DNA of 64,000 nt from Panaeolus papilionaceus (GCA_015501605.1 JADNRZ010000035.1:62001-126000); one strand, 5' to 3'; positions 1 through 12,997 are shown, counted from the first letter of the stretch. Numbers and translations: made by a program. The notes: generated by a model from the letters alone, not told the origin.

Positions 1-779
1 AAGGTCCAACTTAAGTGCTAGTCATGACCTAATAAGTTCTAAGGTCCTGACACACAACTCCAAGACATTCAACTACTGTCTGCAGTCCTCATAGATGTTC
101 CAAGATCCCTCAAATGATGGTTTTACATTGTTTTCAAGGGCTGAACACATTTTCGGCATATCACTGTCTGCTAAGCCAAAAATCAAGATCTTGGGGCAGA
201 ATATTATTTTGGTACTTTGCACCCCAATACTTCAACATACATTGAGTCACTATGAAATATCACTGGGAACTACACACAATATGCTGATAAGGTGTTTGAG
301 GTTCAAGAGAGTCAAGGAGGGGTCTGACCTCAAATTTGATAGTTACAAGGCCTTTGGAAGGCACTTGTGACTTTGGTAGCACGAGATAAGGCTGTGCGAT
401 CATTTACAGTGATTTTACTAAAAACTACCAAAAATATCATTTTTCTGCAAAATTCATGGATTTTTTGACTTGGGGAACGGATTTGACAACTGACTGCTGA
501 CCGATTTTGTCCTGACAGAGGGCTTGCTGACTGCTGACAGACAAATAACTCTGATTGGTACAGTAGCAGGGAATTGTTCAACATGCAAACAGTAGCGATG
601 GAATGTGAACAAGGCAAATTTATTACACAAATGATAAAATTTAAAATGTTTTGAGTATACTTCCAAGTCCCAATGGTTAAGATGTACGACGGAACTGGGT
701 TGACAGAGATGAGCAGATGGCAAGTTAGACTGCGTGTATGTCATTGTTCCAAGAAAAGCAAATTGGGAATGAGATATCA
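1..779. other. No supported gene
   Basis: I see no open frame with protein-like character and coherent splice signals. A short direct repeat of the pattern CTGACTGCTGAC occurs near 485 and 525. The stretch may contain untranslated sequence downstream of the tentative minus-strand exons that follow it. Confidence 0.4.
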
Positions 780-1068
780 TTAAGGGCTTTTATTCAGGAC
801 GCGAAGAATGGTCTATCCGAAAAGACACGTCAACGGAATTAATATCCGACCAATAAAACAAACAAGAGAGGTACGTACTTTGAGAACACGACCATATATG
901 GCGCCCTCGACGTTGGCTTCATCATCATCATCGGCGTTAGTAACGGCCGTAATCTGTGGGGAAAGGTCATTAATAAAACCCCTAGGTGCGAACATAGGCT
1001 GTACAAATACGAACACTGGTGGTTGGAACGCCCGGTTGAGGAACAGAGTCGCGTAAACGGATAGCACG
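780..1068 (-). CDS. Tentative 3' exons of an unrecognised membrane-type protein
   Basis: I do not recognise this protein. On the minus strand an exon of about 190 nt (1068 to 879) opens after a good branch and acceptor signal (TTCTAACAG) and closes at a GTACGT donor. An acceptor (CGGATAG) leads in the same phase to a final 33-nt exon (812 to 780) ending in TAA. The translation starts with a hydrophobic stretch, has an acidic DDDDE cluster and ends in RVLNKSP. Splice phases agree and the text looks coding, but I found no convincing upstream exon or ATG, so this may be the 3' part of a longer gene or a decayed remnant. No function can be assigned. Confidence 0.35.
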
Positions 1069-4000
1069 CTGTTAGAAAAGAGAAAGGAGCGCGTCAAAAG
1101 TGGGGGAAAAAAAACAGAGAGGAGGTTTTTCGTACCAGTAGGTTCGAAGGTACAGTGGGAGACACCAAGTGAAAATCGGGTTTAGCCTTCACATGCTGGT
1201 TGGGGAGAAATGATGGGTGCGTGTGAATCACGAATGAAAGTGAAGGGAAGGGCAATTGAGAGAGCGACATTGGTGGCAGAAACTTGAAGGAGCGTATAGA
1301 GGGCAGGAGAGGGAGGTTTTGGGAGAGAAGAAAAAAGGAAGGGAGAAAAGACCCTTGAAAACGAAACAGGGATTTTTAATGCCTTAAATCATAAACCAGG
1401 AAGAGGGTGGTAAGGATTTGATGACCGAACCAAATCGGGTGTTGGCCCTGTCAAACTAACTAACCCTTGTCGCCAACTCCTGCTACACATATCCAGACTC
1501 CAAAGGTTGAACGACAACGCAAAAAAATCAGGCAAAAATCCCGCAATGCGACGGAAGAAGATAACGTGAGGTGAAGAGCGAGTAATCCCATTGCTGGCTA
1601 CGCAATGTGCGTTCGTTCGGTTGGGGTGCCAGAAGCCAATGCTGGCTGTGGTTTCTCCTTCAACTCAACAACAACGCGGATAAAAATGCGTAAAGGCTAC
1701 ACAGGTATCAACCAGCCTCTCTTTCGACAATAAATCCAGCTGGTGGTCCCTCGCATGAAGACGAATGAACAGAGAAAGGAAGGCGGCGAGGGCGGAGCCA
1801 ACGTTGCTCGTTGAAGACGAGGTTTGGAATGGGTGCTTATCACCCGAGAAACGAGCCGAGGGCCAGAACGAGTAGGTTTATTGGGAGGTGGGGTATGTAT
1901 ACACATTCGCAAGCAGTACAAGCACTCACTCTTGACCAGGACCGCAATTCTAGTCATCTATCTCGCTCATGGCTCATGGGCTGCCATGTATTTCCTCCCA
2001 CTCCTCCAGAATAAACTTGAATTCCCGACGAATTACGGGCTTGAAAAGCATCTCCAGAGTCTTGTATTTCCAAAGCTTTGGTCCCAGCTCCCGACGTAAT
2101 CTTCGCAGACAGCAGTGTGCAGAATTATGTTGGACCATCAAGTGCAGACCCCGGGGAGTTCAGACCGAAAGACGAGTCCTAGAACGTAAATCTGTCGCAT
2201 TTCTAGAGCCAATTGCCTGAGGGCTTGCTGCGCTCTCAGATCCTCCCGCATCTCCTCGCCCCAGCAGAACTCAACGGTGGGCGATTGTGACAGTCGGTCA
2301 CACAACCGTGATGAACCAGTGAGTCAGTGAAACACGTTTTCGCATCTTTCTCCTAGACCATCACCAGTATGTTAATGCCTATTTTTTTGAACCGTGTACC
2401 AGCAGAGAGACGTGTGATCAACCCCAGCAAAGTCCAGCGTCAAGAGCTCCACAACAGATATCAAGACCAGTGTGCATCAAGAACAAGATCCAGCTCAGCA
2501 TCAAAAACGTCAAGAGATCAAGAGTGGGACAAGAAAACAAGAGCGTGAAGACCTGGCTAAAGGGCAGCTCAGAATAGAGAAAACACAGTAAAAACATCAA
2601 GCTTTGAACGAGAGAACTCACCTTGCTTTTTTTGTGAATTTTGAATTTAGATGTTGTCCTCGAGACCGATGCCGAGCTCGTCTGGTCTCGAAAAATAATC
2701 TCTTTTTATAAATCTCCAATGAGAGAGTTTTGAACCCCAGTGTGAGTGATTTTTTGGATGTGTTTGTGCTCTTCGTCAAGGTGTAGTTGGTGGGAGTCTT
2801 CGTTGAAGCCAATACGATGGTATTTCTTTGATTTTCGTCGAATTTTGGAGATATTTCAGATGTTCGCCATAGACTAGCAATGGTCTATTGACATGTCAGC
2901 TGAATCCTTTGTGGACATCTGAGAAGGGATATCGCACCTAGAGGAATGCCGCTGGTCTGCTGCCCCTTCTGAGTGTCGTTCTAATGGGATACGACACCCT
3001 CGTCCACCTCTGAGAGATTGACCTATTGCTGACCGCCCTCGTCCTTCTCGTATTCCCCCTTGGCTCGTCTCCCTTCTACCAAGCTGCTGATTCTACTCTC
3101 CCCCCTCTCCATAGATCTCCGTTTCGCCAAAGGTCAAAAAAGCATATTGTGCCAAATTACGGGGGACTAAAAATGTTTCTAGGACCCTCCTCATCCAAGA
3201 AACAATAATACGAGATAAAATTGAACAATAGGTGTGTGAGCAATGTTCAGAGCGACGAGGATGCTGGTAGGAAAGTGGAACAATGAGTGATTTCGGATGA
3301 GACCGTGGTTGACGAATCCAGACGTGTTTGAAACACCGCAACTTGCAATTCCAAACACTCGTCCAACCCTTTCTCTTCCAAATCCTACTGTATCACGCAA
3401 ATGTTACCTCGTCAAACCTCATTTTCATAGCCCAAATATTTCTCTTTCTCAATTTCTTATGTATATTTTATTTTTCAATAACCCCAGAATTTCATTTATT
3501 TTTCTTTCGATTTGTCTGTCCCATTTCATGGAATTCAATCATTCTGCAAAGAAATTTCCTCCAAATCCAAGCGATTCACCGTGCCATTTCTGCAGAACTT
3601 GATCATGAAGATAGCCTAAATCCCAAAAATTGGCCTTCGGACCGGGAGAGACGAGGTTGTGTCAGTGAGCGAGGATTTCAAGCTGTTGTTGTATCTTGCA
3701 CTAAAAGCAACGCCTACACGATTCCAAACCCCAACTATCGCTCCAAATACTTGCAACTATCAATGTTGTTGGAATACGTGCACTTGAAGATTTCTGATGG
3801 GTGAATAAGGGTCAAGTGGGACTGCAGTGTTTAACATTTTTCGTGTGGTCTATATATATATGGCACTGCACGGAAACATTCTTACGAATAACCGCTTTAC
3901 AGCGAGGTATGCAGCATGAACGGACTTTTCGCCAGGAAATACTGACGAGTCAACAGGTTGTTCGCAACGAATACACTTTTTGTGTCATCTCGCAATCTTC

Positions 4001-4776
4001 CAGAATCATATCAGCACTCGGCGACATATGTTGTTCTCACTGGTTACTTCAAGTCTGAAGGATTTGAGGATGGATTGACATACAGAACTAAGCTTCGTTT
4101 CGTCAACATCCCGAAACTTCCGCTTTCCATCAAGAATGTGATCTTACATCAACACGCAAACCGGTTTCTTCGCAGTATGTGCTGCTCGGTTGTCATTTAT
4201 CTAGCAAGATAAAAGGATCTGGTCGTTTCAGTACGTGAATGCTTAAAGATTTAACCGTCGTGTTATGCTGACACTGAGCTAGATGGCCAATATTCCGTAC
4301 TTCAGACGTGCTTTGCGCGAACAAGGATGCATTTCTATTCAAAGAAGCCCCACTTCGTGATCTATATCGCGATATTTTTTATCTTCGACGGATGATTCTG
4401 CCCCTATCAACCCTCGAGGCTAATTCTCGGTAGGTCATGTAGGACTCGAGTCACCTTCCAAAAATCTAATTATAGACCAATACCACTCCAGGACACCAAA
4501 ATGTGACTTCGTGTTGTTGGAGAAACGCTCATCTCTCAGCGTCTCTTTTCTCCGAACCTATCTCCGAGTCTCGTTCCTAAAAAAGAATCATGACCATTGG
4601 CTGGCCCCGCTCAGATGTCACTATTTCTCTCCGCGATTATCACCAATTTCAGGACGTTAAAGTCACGGCTGCAGTAAATGCGGTAACATGACTATAATCC
4701 TGCAAAATACAGTTTACATTCCTGTATTCCTCCGTATTTTGAGCTCCTTGTATCGTCATTTTCCCGATGGTCCAAC
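1069..4776. other. Gene-poor stretch
   Basis: No gene model can be supported. The region has purine-rich blocks (1100-1380), scattered short open frames without splice support, and a short perfect inverted repeat (TCGAGACC at 2660-2667 with GGTCTCGA at 2684-2691). Near 3600-3660 the phrase NPKNWP can be read, recalling the start of fungal MFS drug transporters, but nothing around it continues that family. I treat the stretch as intergenic DNA with possible relics. Confidence 0.5.
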
Positions 4777-4784
4777 TATATAAG
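4777..4784 (+). promoter_or_regulatory. TATA box of the GH12 gene
   Basis: TATATAAG lies 57 nt before the ATG at 4841, a normal core-promoter spacing with a short 5' leader. The second GH12 gene has only a weaker TATA-like match. Confidence 0.6.
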
Positions 4785-4840
4785 ACTATCTCTCAACGCA
4801 CATCCACCAAGCACTCAACAGTTCTTACCTAGCTTCAAGA

Positions 4841-6071
4841 ATGGTTTCCTTCAAGTCTTTCTCCACCTTTGTTTTAGTCAGCCTTGTTGGCAGTGCTCTC
4901 GCCACCCCTGCTCCTGTTACTCAGGAGTTGTCCAAGCGTGGAAACGTTCTTCAAGGTCAATACGACAGTGAAAGCGAGGTTGATATATCTGCAACTACGA
5001 CGTTTCGCTTTCTCTCTAACAATTAATCCCTATCCAGCTCGGTGGCCGATTCATCCTCGAGAACAACCTCTGGGGACAGAGCTCAGGCACTGGTATGATA
5101 AACGTTTTTAAGCCTCAACATCTTTCTCATTCTTCGTTTCATCCTAGGCTGGCAAAAGTCTCAAGCCACCGGAACTGGCACAGGTAACGCCGTCATCTGG
5201 TACACCACCTACAGCTGGGCAAATGGCCCATACAACGTCAAGAGCTGTATGTTCAATCCGTATCGTACCAGTATGATTACAAGACTCATATTTTCTAGAC
5301 GCCAACCTGGATCTCAAGGTCGGCATGGGCAAGACCATCGCACAGATTGGATCTATCCCCACCATCTTCAACTGGCACTACGGCTCTGCTTCTAGTAACC
5401 TTGTTGCCGATGTTTCTTACGATTTGTGGCTGTCCCGCCAGCCAGGTGGCACAGGCGCGAGCTCAGCGACTACTTATGAAGTGTACGTGGTCTACGTCAC
5501 ATTGACATTGTAGACGCCTTTTACTAATTTTCCCTCACAGTATGATCTGGCTCAGTGCCAGGGGAGGGTACGTACCGCCAACCATAGGAACCTGACACGT
5601 TTCTGACGCATAGCTCCCTGACTTGCAGTGCTCAACCCGCTGGTTCAAGAATCGGAAGTGCAAAGTAGGCAATCGTTGCTGCTCTCATACATTTCATGTA
5701 GCTAACCCATTGCCCTCACAGCATCAACGGACAGACCTGGGCCCTCTGGAAAGGCAACGTCCAGAACTGGGTTGTCTTCTCTTACGTTCCTCCCTACGAG
5801 ATGACCAACTACAGCCAAGACCTTAAGCCCTTCTTGAGTATGTTTTGATTTGTGTCTTTCTCATGAACTGTTGTTTACGCTATCTATTCAGCATACCTCG
5901 TCAACTCCCAGGGTGTTGCCTCAAACCAATACCTCGTCCAAGCCCAAGCTGGAACAGAGCCTTTCGTTGGTATGGAAGCTTACTCTCTACGATATGTTTC
6001 GGTTATTGACCCTGCATCCCACAGGTACCGCTACCCTCAACATCGACTGGTTCACCATGTCTGTCAACTAA
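4841..6071 (+). CDS. Secreted GH12 endoglucanase / xyloglucanase
   Basis: Endo-beta-1,4-glucanase of glycoside hydrolase family 12, acting outside the cell on cellulose or xyloglucan. Nine exons can be joined in phase: 4841-4978, 5038-5092, 5148-5246, 5299-5482, 5541-5567, 5629-5664, 5722-5837, 5892-5969, 6025-6071. The product is 259 aa. A signal peptide ends around ALATPAP and a KR site follows near residue 31, suggesting Kex2 maturation. Family landmarks are present: the tryptophan-rich NNLWGQ and VIWYTTYSW strands, the nucleophile Glu in YEVMIWL (about E158) and the acid/base Glu in GTEPFVG (about E241). There is no carbohydrate-binding module. The first intron has a weak donor (GTTGAT). 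A close paralogue starts at 21030. Confidence 0.92.
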
Positions 6072-6878
6072 AAAGGTCGCAGAATACTCTTCGATTTCTT
6101 CTGCCCCATGCGAATCTGATGACTATCTTGGGCTCATGGATGTACTACTACACGGGATGAATGCAAATAAATACTTTTTGTGAATACTTCTCAGAGCCCT
6201 TCAGTTTCAGAGGCCGAAGCGGTTTGGCACACATCTGCTTTTTTATGAACACAAGGTTGAGTAAATCATTGCCTAGAAGACCTACTCTATAGTCCTACAG
6301 AATGATAGTAAGACTGAATTGCTTTCAACCTCGTGTGACCCTCGGCGAGCTGCGCTCCGCAAGTCAAAAGGCTCCAAAGATGCACAATTGCGTGACGCCA
6401 TGCACTTGACCCTCAACCACCTTGACCACCTATTGTCATCTCACCAACTCCTGACGCCTTGGTTGTCGACCCGCTTCCTAAATTCGAGACCATATGGCCC
6501 CTCATAACAATAATGGCTCATTCCGGCAAGCTCTTTCCTCAGGCAGTGATAGCTGATCATCCCGAAGCCGGATCGTGGCTATGTCCGAAAATGGTTGATG
6601 CTGCGAAACCAAGCGCAACCGTAATTATAAGGTGGTAAACTTTGACCGGAGCACTGCTCGTTTCACGTTTGCAACTCTTTCTCAGACCACTTGCATCACT
6701 ACAAAGGCGGATTGCGATCCCCTTCACGTCTATACCACGCGTTACTATATATCCTCGAGGAATTCAACGACCAGCAGGACTAGTAGGGCTATATCCAATT
6801 ACTTATACCAAGCGTTCTATTTCTCAACAACATTCAACGCTCAAATCCAACTTGGTTGATTAAATCGACATAACCATC
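6072..6878. other. Intergenic: GH12 3' end and promoter of the next gene
   Basis: AATAAA at 6169 is a plausible polyadenylation signal for the GH12 gene. Short open frames between 6319 and 6860 have no splice or family support; this part probably holds the upstream region of the metalloprotease gene. Confidence 0.4.
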
Positions 6879-8368
6879 ATGCCCGTTTACCATGCTGGCT
6901 TTGCGCCGACTCTGGAGGATGCTTTACGACCGGCGGGGAATTTGTTTATTAGAGATATCCAGGAGAGGCTTACGCCTAATGAGACGCAGAGGAACACATT
7001 GATTGTCGCGGGGGTGTACATTATTGTGATCTTTATTCTATGGTATGTTCGTCAAAAGGACCAGAGGGACACAAGCTAATGTTGTTCATTCAGGCATATG
7101 CCATATTTAAAACTTATCAGTGAGTGGTTATATACATTCCCGGTTCTCTAGGGATGACCTTATAACTTGCTCCTTGTATTTCAGTCTATCCATTCAAGTG
7201 AGATTATCTGGCTATGTTGAATCTATACCAAATTCTAATTGTACATTAGACTCCTTACTGTTGGATTCCACGAAGTGAGTACCCTCATCTTTAGGTGTAC
7301 ATTACGAACTAACCAACCGCCGACATCAGTTCAGCCATGCAGGCATGGGCGTCCTCACATGCGCAAAAATTCACTCCATAGAACTCGATCGTAAGCCTCA
7401 TTTCTCCAACACACAGTACCTCAGCTAACAGAGATCGGGATATTACTTCAGCCGACGAAGGAGGGGTTACAAGGATGTCAGGTGGAATTTCTTGGCTTAC
7501 TCTCCCAGCTGGCTACACCGGTTCTTCATTCATTGGAGCTTGCCTCATCGCGTGCGGATTTAACACCAATGCGAGTAAAGTTGCCTCGCTGGTTTTGGCG
7601 GTGTTCTTCCTTCTAACGCTTTGGTGGGCGAGGAAGAGTTGGCTGTGAGTGATTTTTGTGCTATTATTAGACGCTTCATCAAATGACGATGGGTACAGGA
7701 CATGGTTGTTGATTCTTGGCATGTCTGGTTTGATTGTGCTGTTCTGGTTTGTTGGGGGTGGTATTGCGCTTCGATATTTAGTATGTTGGGATTCGTCTCA
7801 GTACGCTGAATCGCTATCTAATGACGTCCGTTTATCAAGGTGCTGTTCATCGGCGTTATGTCCTGTATGTACGTCGTCTGGGATGTCGTTGGTATGTTCA
7901 AATTTCGTACCTTTGGGCTTTGTCAATTTGACTAACCTTTGACCTTTACAGATGATACGCTGGCAAGGAAAGTGAACACATCCGATGCGTCCGAGTTTGC
8001 TCGCATTTGCGGCTGCTGCCCCTCCAGAGGTTCGTCCTTTTAAGATAGATGACCCCTTCCTTGGATATAAAGTCTGACTATCGATTGTAATAGTTTGGGG
8101 CTTCATCTGGCTCGTGGTTGCCATTGTCTACTTTGCGCTAGGAATCATCGTCGGTCTCGCTGTGTTCAAGGTACCTGCATTATACCATTCCTCGTCATTT
8201 GTTTGCTTACAATGTGCCTACTCGTAGGAAAATGTCGACCAACAGAAGGCCGACTCAAGCAACTTCCTTCCTGTCCCTGGAAGCAAGAGCGGCGCGCTTT
8301 CATTGACCAGCAACCCCTTCTTGGTCTGCAGCATGAGTCTCTTTGTATTTGCTGCTTCTCTATTCTGA
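6879..8368 (+). CDS. M50B-like multi-pass membrane metalloprotease
   Basis: Integral membrane protein of the fungal Peptidase_M50B-like type. About ten small exons splice in phase: 6879-7042, 7094-7119, 7185-7197, 7250-7274, 7330-about 7400, 7452-about 7644 and further exons to a TGA at 8366-8368. The zinc-binding motif HEFSH (HExxH) is split by an intron, with HE ending one exon and FSHAGMG starting the next. It is followed by DPDEGG and MSGGISWLTLPAGYTGSS, then hydrophobic segments such as VLAVFFLLTLWW and WLLILGMSGLIVLFWFVGGG. The product is roughly 300 aa with six or so membrane spans. Substrate and membrane are not known; family members are uncharacterised in fungi. The last exon could end slightly differently. 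Confidence 0.78.
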
Positions 8369-8989
8369 ACAAGATATTGTGGCTTGTAAATCAAGCGCGG
8401 TCTGCATCACGGCCCTTACGAATTCACCCTTATGAAGAACGTGTATGTAGCTGGAGGCCAACCTTCAGTTGTACGAGATAACCGGGACTCTTGTTTGCGT
8501 TGATTTATGTTCGAATGTATTGTAGAGTTATAATACGCTTTTACCGCATCAGAATTTTCTTTCTCCTTCGTCTTGGACTTGCTGTTGGCTGATAGACACG
8601 ACTGGCCTATATAAACCCTTCGGGTAAGCATTTCTCATTTCTTCCAGTGTCTCATTAACATCCACTCGAAAGGTGCTCTTCGACGGGCAAGTAGGTCGAC
8701 GTCGAGTCATTCACTCTTCAATGTGTACATTCGTTGAAGGCATCTTGTTTCCCATTTCTCTCCTAGCAGCCCCGCTGAGATTTGGCTTAGGCTCTCCGTC
8801 ACAAGCATTCCCCAGTACATATTCGCGGACTTCGATATTTGTGGGCTAGTGTACGTGTGGGAATACTCGGATGACTTCGACAGCGTACTTATGTGCTACA
8901 GCAAGTCTGTTCTTCAAGTTTGGCTGTCCATTCCGACACCATCCCCAATTTTGTATACGTACCTTGGTCTTGCAGTTGATTGCTACCAC
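8369..8989. other. Intergenic
   Basis: No gene recognised. It probably contains the 3' end of the metalloprotease transcript and the former promoter of the pseudogene that follows. Confidence 0.4.
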
Positions 8990-9775
8990 ATGTCTACTAC
9001 TCGAAAGACTGCCGACAATACTTGCATCCCTCAGTTTGATTTCGCCCGGCTGGCAATTACAACATCGGAGGTGCTCAAGGACATCGTGCCACTGTTGATA
9101 CTGAGCAGTGACTCGGATAACCAGTGAGAAATCAAAACTTTCATTTGAAAGCATGGTGAAGCTCTGACATAATATAACATCCGCGCAGGATAGGCGAACA
9201 AACCCGTGAACAGCTACAAAGGCTAACGTCCTGTTTTGTTCATGCAGCTGAATTCAACGCTATCGCAATCAGACACTTGTCTGGTGGAGTGACGCTGTTC
9301 CACCGGATACTCGCGAATTGGGCCCAGACAGACTACGATGCAAAGCTAAAGCTAGGCGCCCTTAACAATGTTTCCGAGTCCATATTGCTAGCTCGAGCCA
9401 ACACCCTCGACTCCCAAGCGCCCTACGATGAAGTAGGACATGGTTTTCAATCGGTATGCCCTGTCTCGATAGTTTTGCCAAGTTTAGAGGATCATCATCA
9501 GACATCTCCAGACGAATGGAGACCACGGCTCAAGACATTCGAAATCGTCGACGGATATTCGATGGGTGTTCTCCCAGCAAGTGTGGGCCAGAACGAACAC
9601 TACATCTCCCTTTCATGTCGTCCTATCTGTAACACTCGAGCATAACTACGACATATCGATGGACGTTCTAGTGGAGATTGCTCAACGTCGGTGTCTTTCG
9701 GAAGCCTCGTAGATAAGTGCAGTGGCAAAGTTATCGTAGAAACGCCTGAAGACGGACTGTGGCTCGTCGGTTAGT
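8990..9775 (+). pseudogene. Truncated relative of the two-domain gene at 14663
   Basis: Exon 1 (ATG at 8990) and exon 2 (to about 9450) match the first two exons of the gene at 14663: both share NTCIPQF-like or DTCIPQF-like starts, the same CA|GTGAG splice phase, and a common LLARANxLDSQxPYxEV segment. Exons 3, 4 and most of exon 5 are missing. The sequence resumes at a TSPxxWRPRL segment homologous to the end of exon 5, then carries a +1 insertion near 9530 and a 1-nt deletion near 9700. Its ancestral C-terminus can still be followed to about 9775. It is therefore an internally deleted, frameshifted copy. Transcription cannot be judged. Confidence 0.75.
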
Positions 9776-10133
9776 GGGAATGTCGGTGATGACTGGGTTC
9801 CATGGATAACTGCTATGGGTAACTGTATCTACCTTCGAGCGAGTGGCAATATGCGACTTAATTGGACGCGAGTTTATCCCCAAGGGGGTACGCATGAGCG
9901 CAATATGTGCATCTCGTTGCTTCAACCTCATTCAAGGGCACAGCACTCCGTAGCAGAACCGCTTTGTTTCAAACTCAATGATTATTAAGAAGAAACACCA
10001 GTCAATATTTTATATGTCAAGGGGGTCAAAAGTAATACATTAATCAGAATCGTCCACATCACTACAGAGGGGATAAGGCTATTATCCAAGATAGACGCGC
10101 AAAATAACATCTGGGAAGCTCAAGGTGACTTGC
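9776..10133. other. Intergenic
   Basis: Nothing recognisable between the pseudogene and the stop codon of the minus-strand gene. Confidence 0.4.
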
Positions 10134-12144
10134 TCAACGATGGAGCCTAGGCCTGTTGGCGTTCAGCGGATAGTGACATCCATCCAAAATTTTCTTGAAG
10201 TTGAAGTCTTCTATCGCCATGAAAAGAGGAAAGTCGATTAGGCGAGCTCCAGATGCTTTCATCTCGCAAGAATCCGAATGCCTGACCGCCCAGCAATGCA
10301 CGTCTTGCCAACTTGCTTTGTACTTTGCAATAATTGTCATCTCGGCGGTTACCGCATGTACAGTCTCGTCGACGTCCAAAACCACCCCTACACGACAGCT
10401 GTCGATGTCAGACTTTGTCGACGAGTTTTCGGATATCGTCCATCGCACACGATCTGGAGCACTGTTCGTAGTAGAATCGGGCTTGTGAGCCAGTCCCACG
10501 ATCTTCCCCTGGCTGTAGACGGTGTGTTTCTTGCTTTTTGAATAGCTGACATCACCCACCCTGGTTTCGAGTACAGTCGGGCCAAATGTTGCCGATGCTT
10601 CGATGGTGTAGGCGGCGGAGGAGTGGTGCGTATGTTCTGCAGCGGGCTCGAAATCCTGGATTACCGGGCTCCCATAGTTTCCAGGGGGGTAAGAGAACGT
10701 CCAGACTATGGACATAAGGACGCATCGGCAACTACTTCGCAGTTCGTTTGGAAGGTGTTGAGACGATATAATAGCCTTGATACTGTAAGTGTTGTGCTTG
10801 ATTCGGATGACTTCAAAAATGTTGGCATGCACAGCCATAGAGATGAAGTCGGCCCTGGAGTGCGTTATGGACCGGGAAATCAGAGTGGAAGAGTCGCGCA
10901 CAAGGTATACTCCCCATTTGTTGTAGGCATCATCTGATATCGTAAGATGCTCTTGAGCAGGCTTGTCCGACAACCGCCTGAAACCTCCCGAGTTTCCCAG
11001 TTGCCCGAGCCGCTCGATCCATGACAACGCATCGCCAAAGCCAGCTAGTCTCGTTTGTAGAAATGGGCGCAGCTGTGACCACGAGGTGAAGAAGTCAAAT
11101 ACCCCAAATGAGATACTAAGCAGATCAGACAACAACAGGATGGTACCCACCTCAAATATGTAATCCAGAATCAGGTTTTGCTGCCGCTTAAGAGCCTGGA
11201 TGCGTTTCTGCTTCTTCGAAAGGGACTCGTGGATGAAAGAATCGTTATCAAAGAGGCGACTGATCGCATTCGCCCGTGCAACCCAGAAGGATAGCAGGTG
11301 CTTTACGTCCAGTGTGAACGAATCGAACTCCTGAACTGCTCTGGTCAACAAGTTGGTCAAGTCGACTGCCCGGGTCTGGGAGCCAAGCCGAATGGAAATC
11401 TCCTCTAGTGCAATGGTAAGTATGTATAACCCTAGTCTGTCAGACTAACGAACACACCTTGAAGGAGCGCGCACATATGGACTGTGTCGAGAGATCCATC
11501 CCTGCGTTCACCACCGGCAATTGCAAGGATCTGGATTGTCGAAGAATTACGTCCCTTGTGTTAGATTTTCGATGCACATGCACAAGAGATAGGTAACCAC
11601 AGACCATTTGCATCGATTTAAGATCAGCCAAAAGCCCACGCCGGAGTGAGAGCATGACGTCTTGCAAAGCATCAGCGTTGTCCCTCTGGTTACACGTTTC
11701 TGCTAATGGAGCAGTGGCAGGAGCGGTAAAATACTCTAGCCAGTCGCTTAGAGACCCATATGCAAGGTAGGAAAGTTCGATACTTCTCGATAGACATCGC
11801 CGGATAGAAAGGGAATGGGAGCGGAAGTCCTGAAACCAATGGTCCTGACCCAGGTCCGAGTCTCCAAGTCTGGTGAGCATAAGAAACAACCAGGGGTTAA
11901 CGTGAGCTACACATATGGGGGCTCAAGAATGCGCCACTTACGGTTTTTCTTCGAGGATGGGAAGTAAGTATTCATGTATCCGAACAAAAGGTTTCTCGAT
12001 GCCAGAGCCTTCAGACGAGGACGCTGGCAAGACTTCGGGAGGCCTGCGGCGCCCAATGACAGCGTTGTGCGATACGGGCACCAAATCTGAGCTCATGCTT
12101 TTGAAGATGATTTCAAGAGAGAGTGCCAACGAAGAGTTATCCAC
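10134..12144 (-). CDS. Unrecognised two-domain protein, helical plus beta-rich
   Basis: Function unknown. Three exons join in phase on the minus strand: 12144-11942, 11869-11458, 11402-10134, giving 627 aa. There is no signal peptide. The first 420 residues look all-helical, with an FTLDVKHLLSFW segment and one long hydrophobic stretch (about EVGTILLLSDLLSISFGVF). The C-terminal third looks beta-rich. It appears distantly related to the neighbours at 8990 and 14663: all share an F-T-x-D helix, an RW-x-x-S strand start and a V-x-L... M-x-x-x-x-I-A strand pair. The intron 2 acceptor was chosen at CTAGAG to keep phase. The helical-plus-beta layout recalls membrane-acting proteins, but no specific family is claimed. 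Confidence 0.6.
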
Positions 12145-12995
12145 TTCACCGTCGTTTTAAAACATGGCTATGAGGACTCAGTCTGAATCCTAATTTCAAA
12201 CTCATACTTTGAGCGGAATTGAAATTCCTAATTTGGAAATTAGAAATATTATTAATTAAAATTTTTACTATTATTATGGGCCGAACGATTCAGGAAATAG
12301 AGTCGTTATTCAAAAAAGAAAAAAAATAACGAGTGTTAAAAAGTCGATATCCAGACAGCTACAGGAGGAAAACAAGTGATGCACCGTGATAGAACACTAG
12401 TATAAACCAGAAAACAAGCGAGTGGCGAGCACTGCAACTGATCACAACACACAAACAGCAGTGTCGTACTGCCTACAGTATATAGTATAAAATCAAACAA
12501 AATAATGAGGACCAGTGGTGATGAGTGAGAGTAGGCGGAGGTGATGTATTCGAGGGTGAAATTCACGGAGCTGGTAGGTACTTCGTATGCCTGTGGTCGA
12601 TAGGCAGAGTAAAGAATGATAAATAATGATTCCAGCGCTTCGAGTGCTCCTGAGACGAATGATACAAGCTGTTGACTGATAAAGAGGTTGACTGTAACCT
12701 TAAACTAGACATTCAAAGTCCTATGTGACTCAGATACTTACTGATACAAAGGGTGAGGTGGTGGAACCTAGTGTATTTCGTAGTTTAGGTACATATTATA
12801 TACCACAGAAGGTGTGGATACTGTGGAACAAAGAATGAAGAATACAGACCAATAGGAATTTGTATATTACAGAAGACAGAGGGGTTGCATGACGATGTGG
12901 AGAGTAAAATACAGAGAAAATGAAGATAAAATTATTAGATTCGTAACAATTGTGCATCCCGCACCAAGTGGGTATTGAATGAAGTGGGCGTTTAT
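12145..12995. other. AT-rich intergenic stretch
   Basis: No gene. The part 12180-12330 is very AT-rich and includes a perfect small hairpin (CTAATTT at 12228-12234 with AAATTAG at 12237-12243). Confidence 0.4.
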
Positions 12996-12997
12996 TA

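Noticed and set aside
2400..3200. Possible LTR retrotransposon relic, suggested by short inverted repeats and odd composition
   Set aside because: No paired LTRs, primer-binding site or reverse-transcriptase/integrase text could be found.
3328..3804. A 158-codon frame containing NPKNWP, like the start of MFS drug transporters
   Set aside because: The surrounding text is AT-rich and not transporter-like, and no downstream membrane segments follow on any frame.
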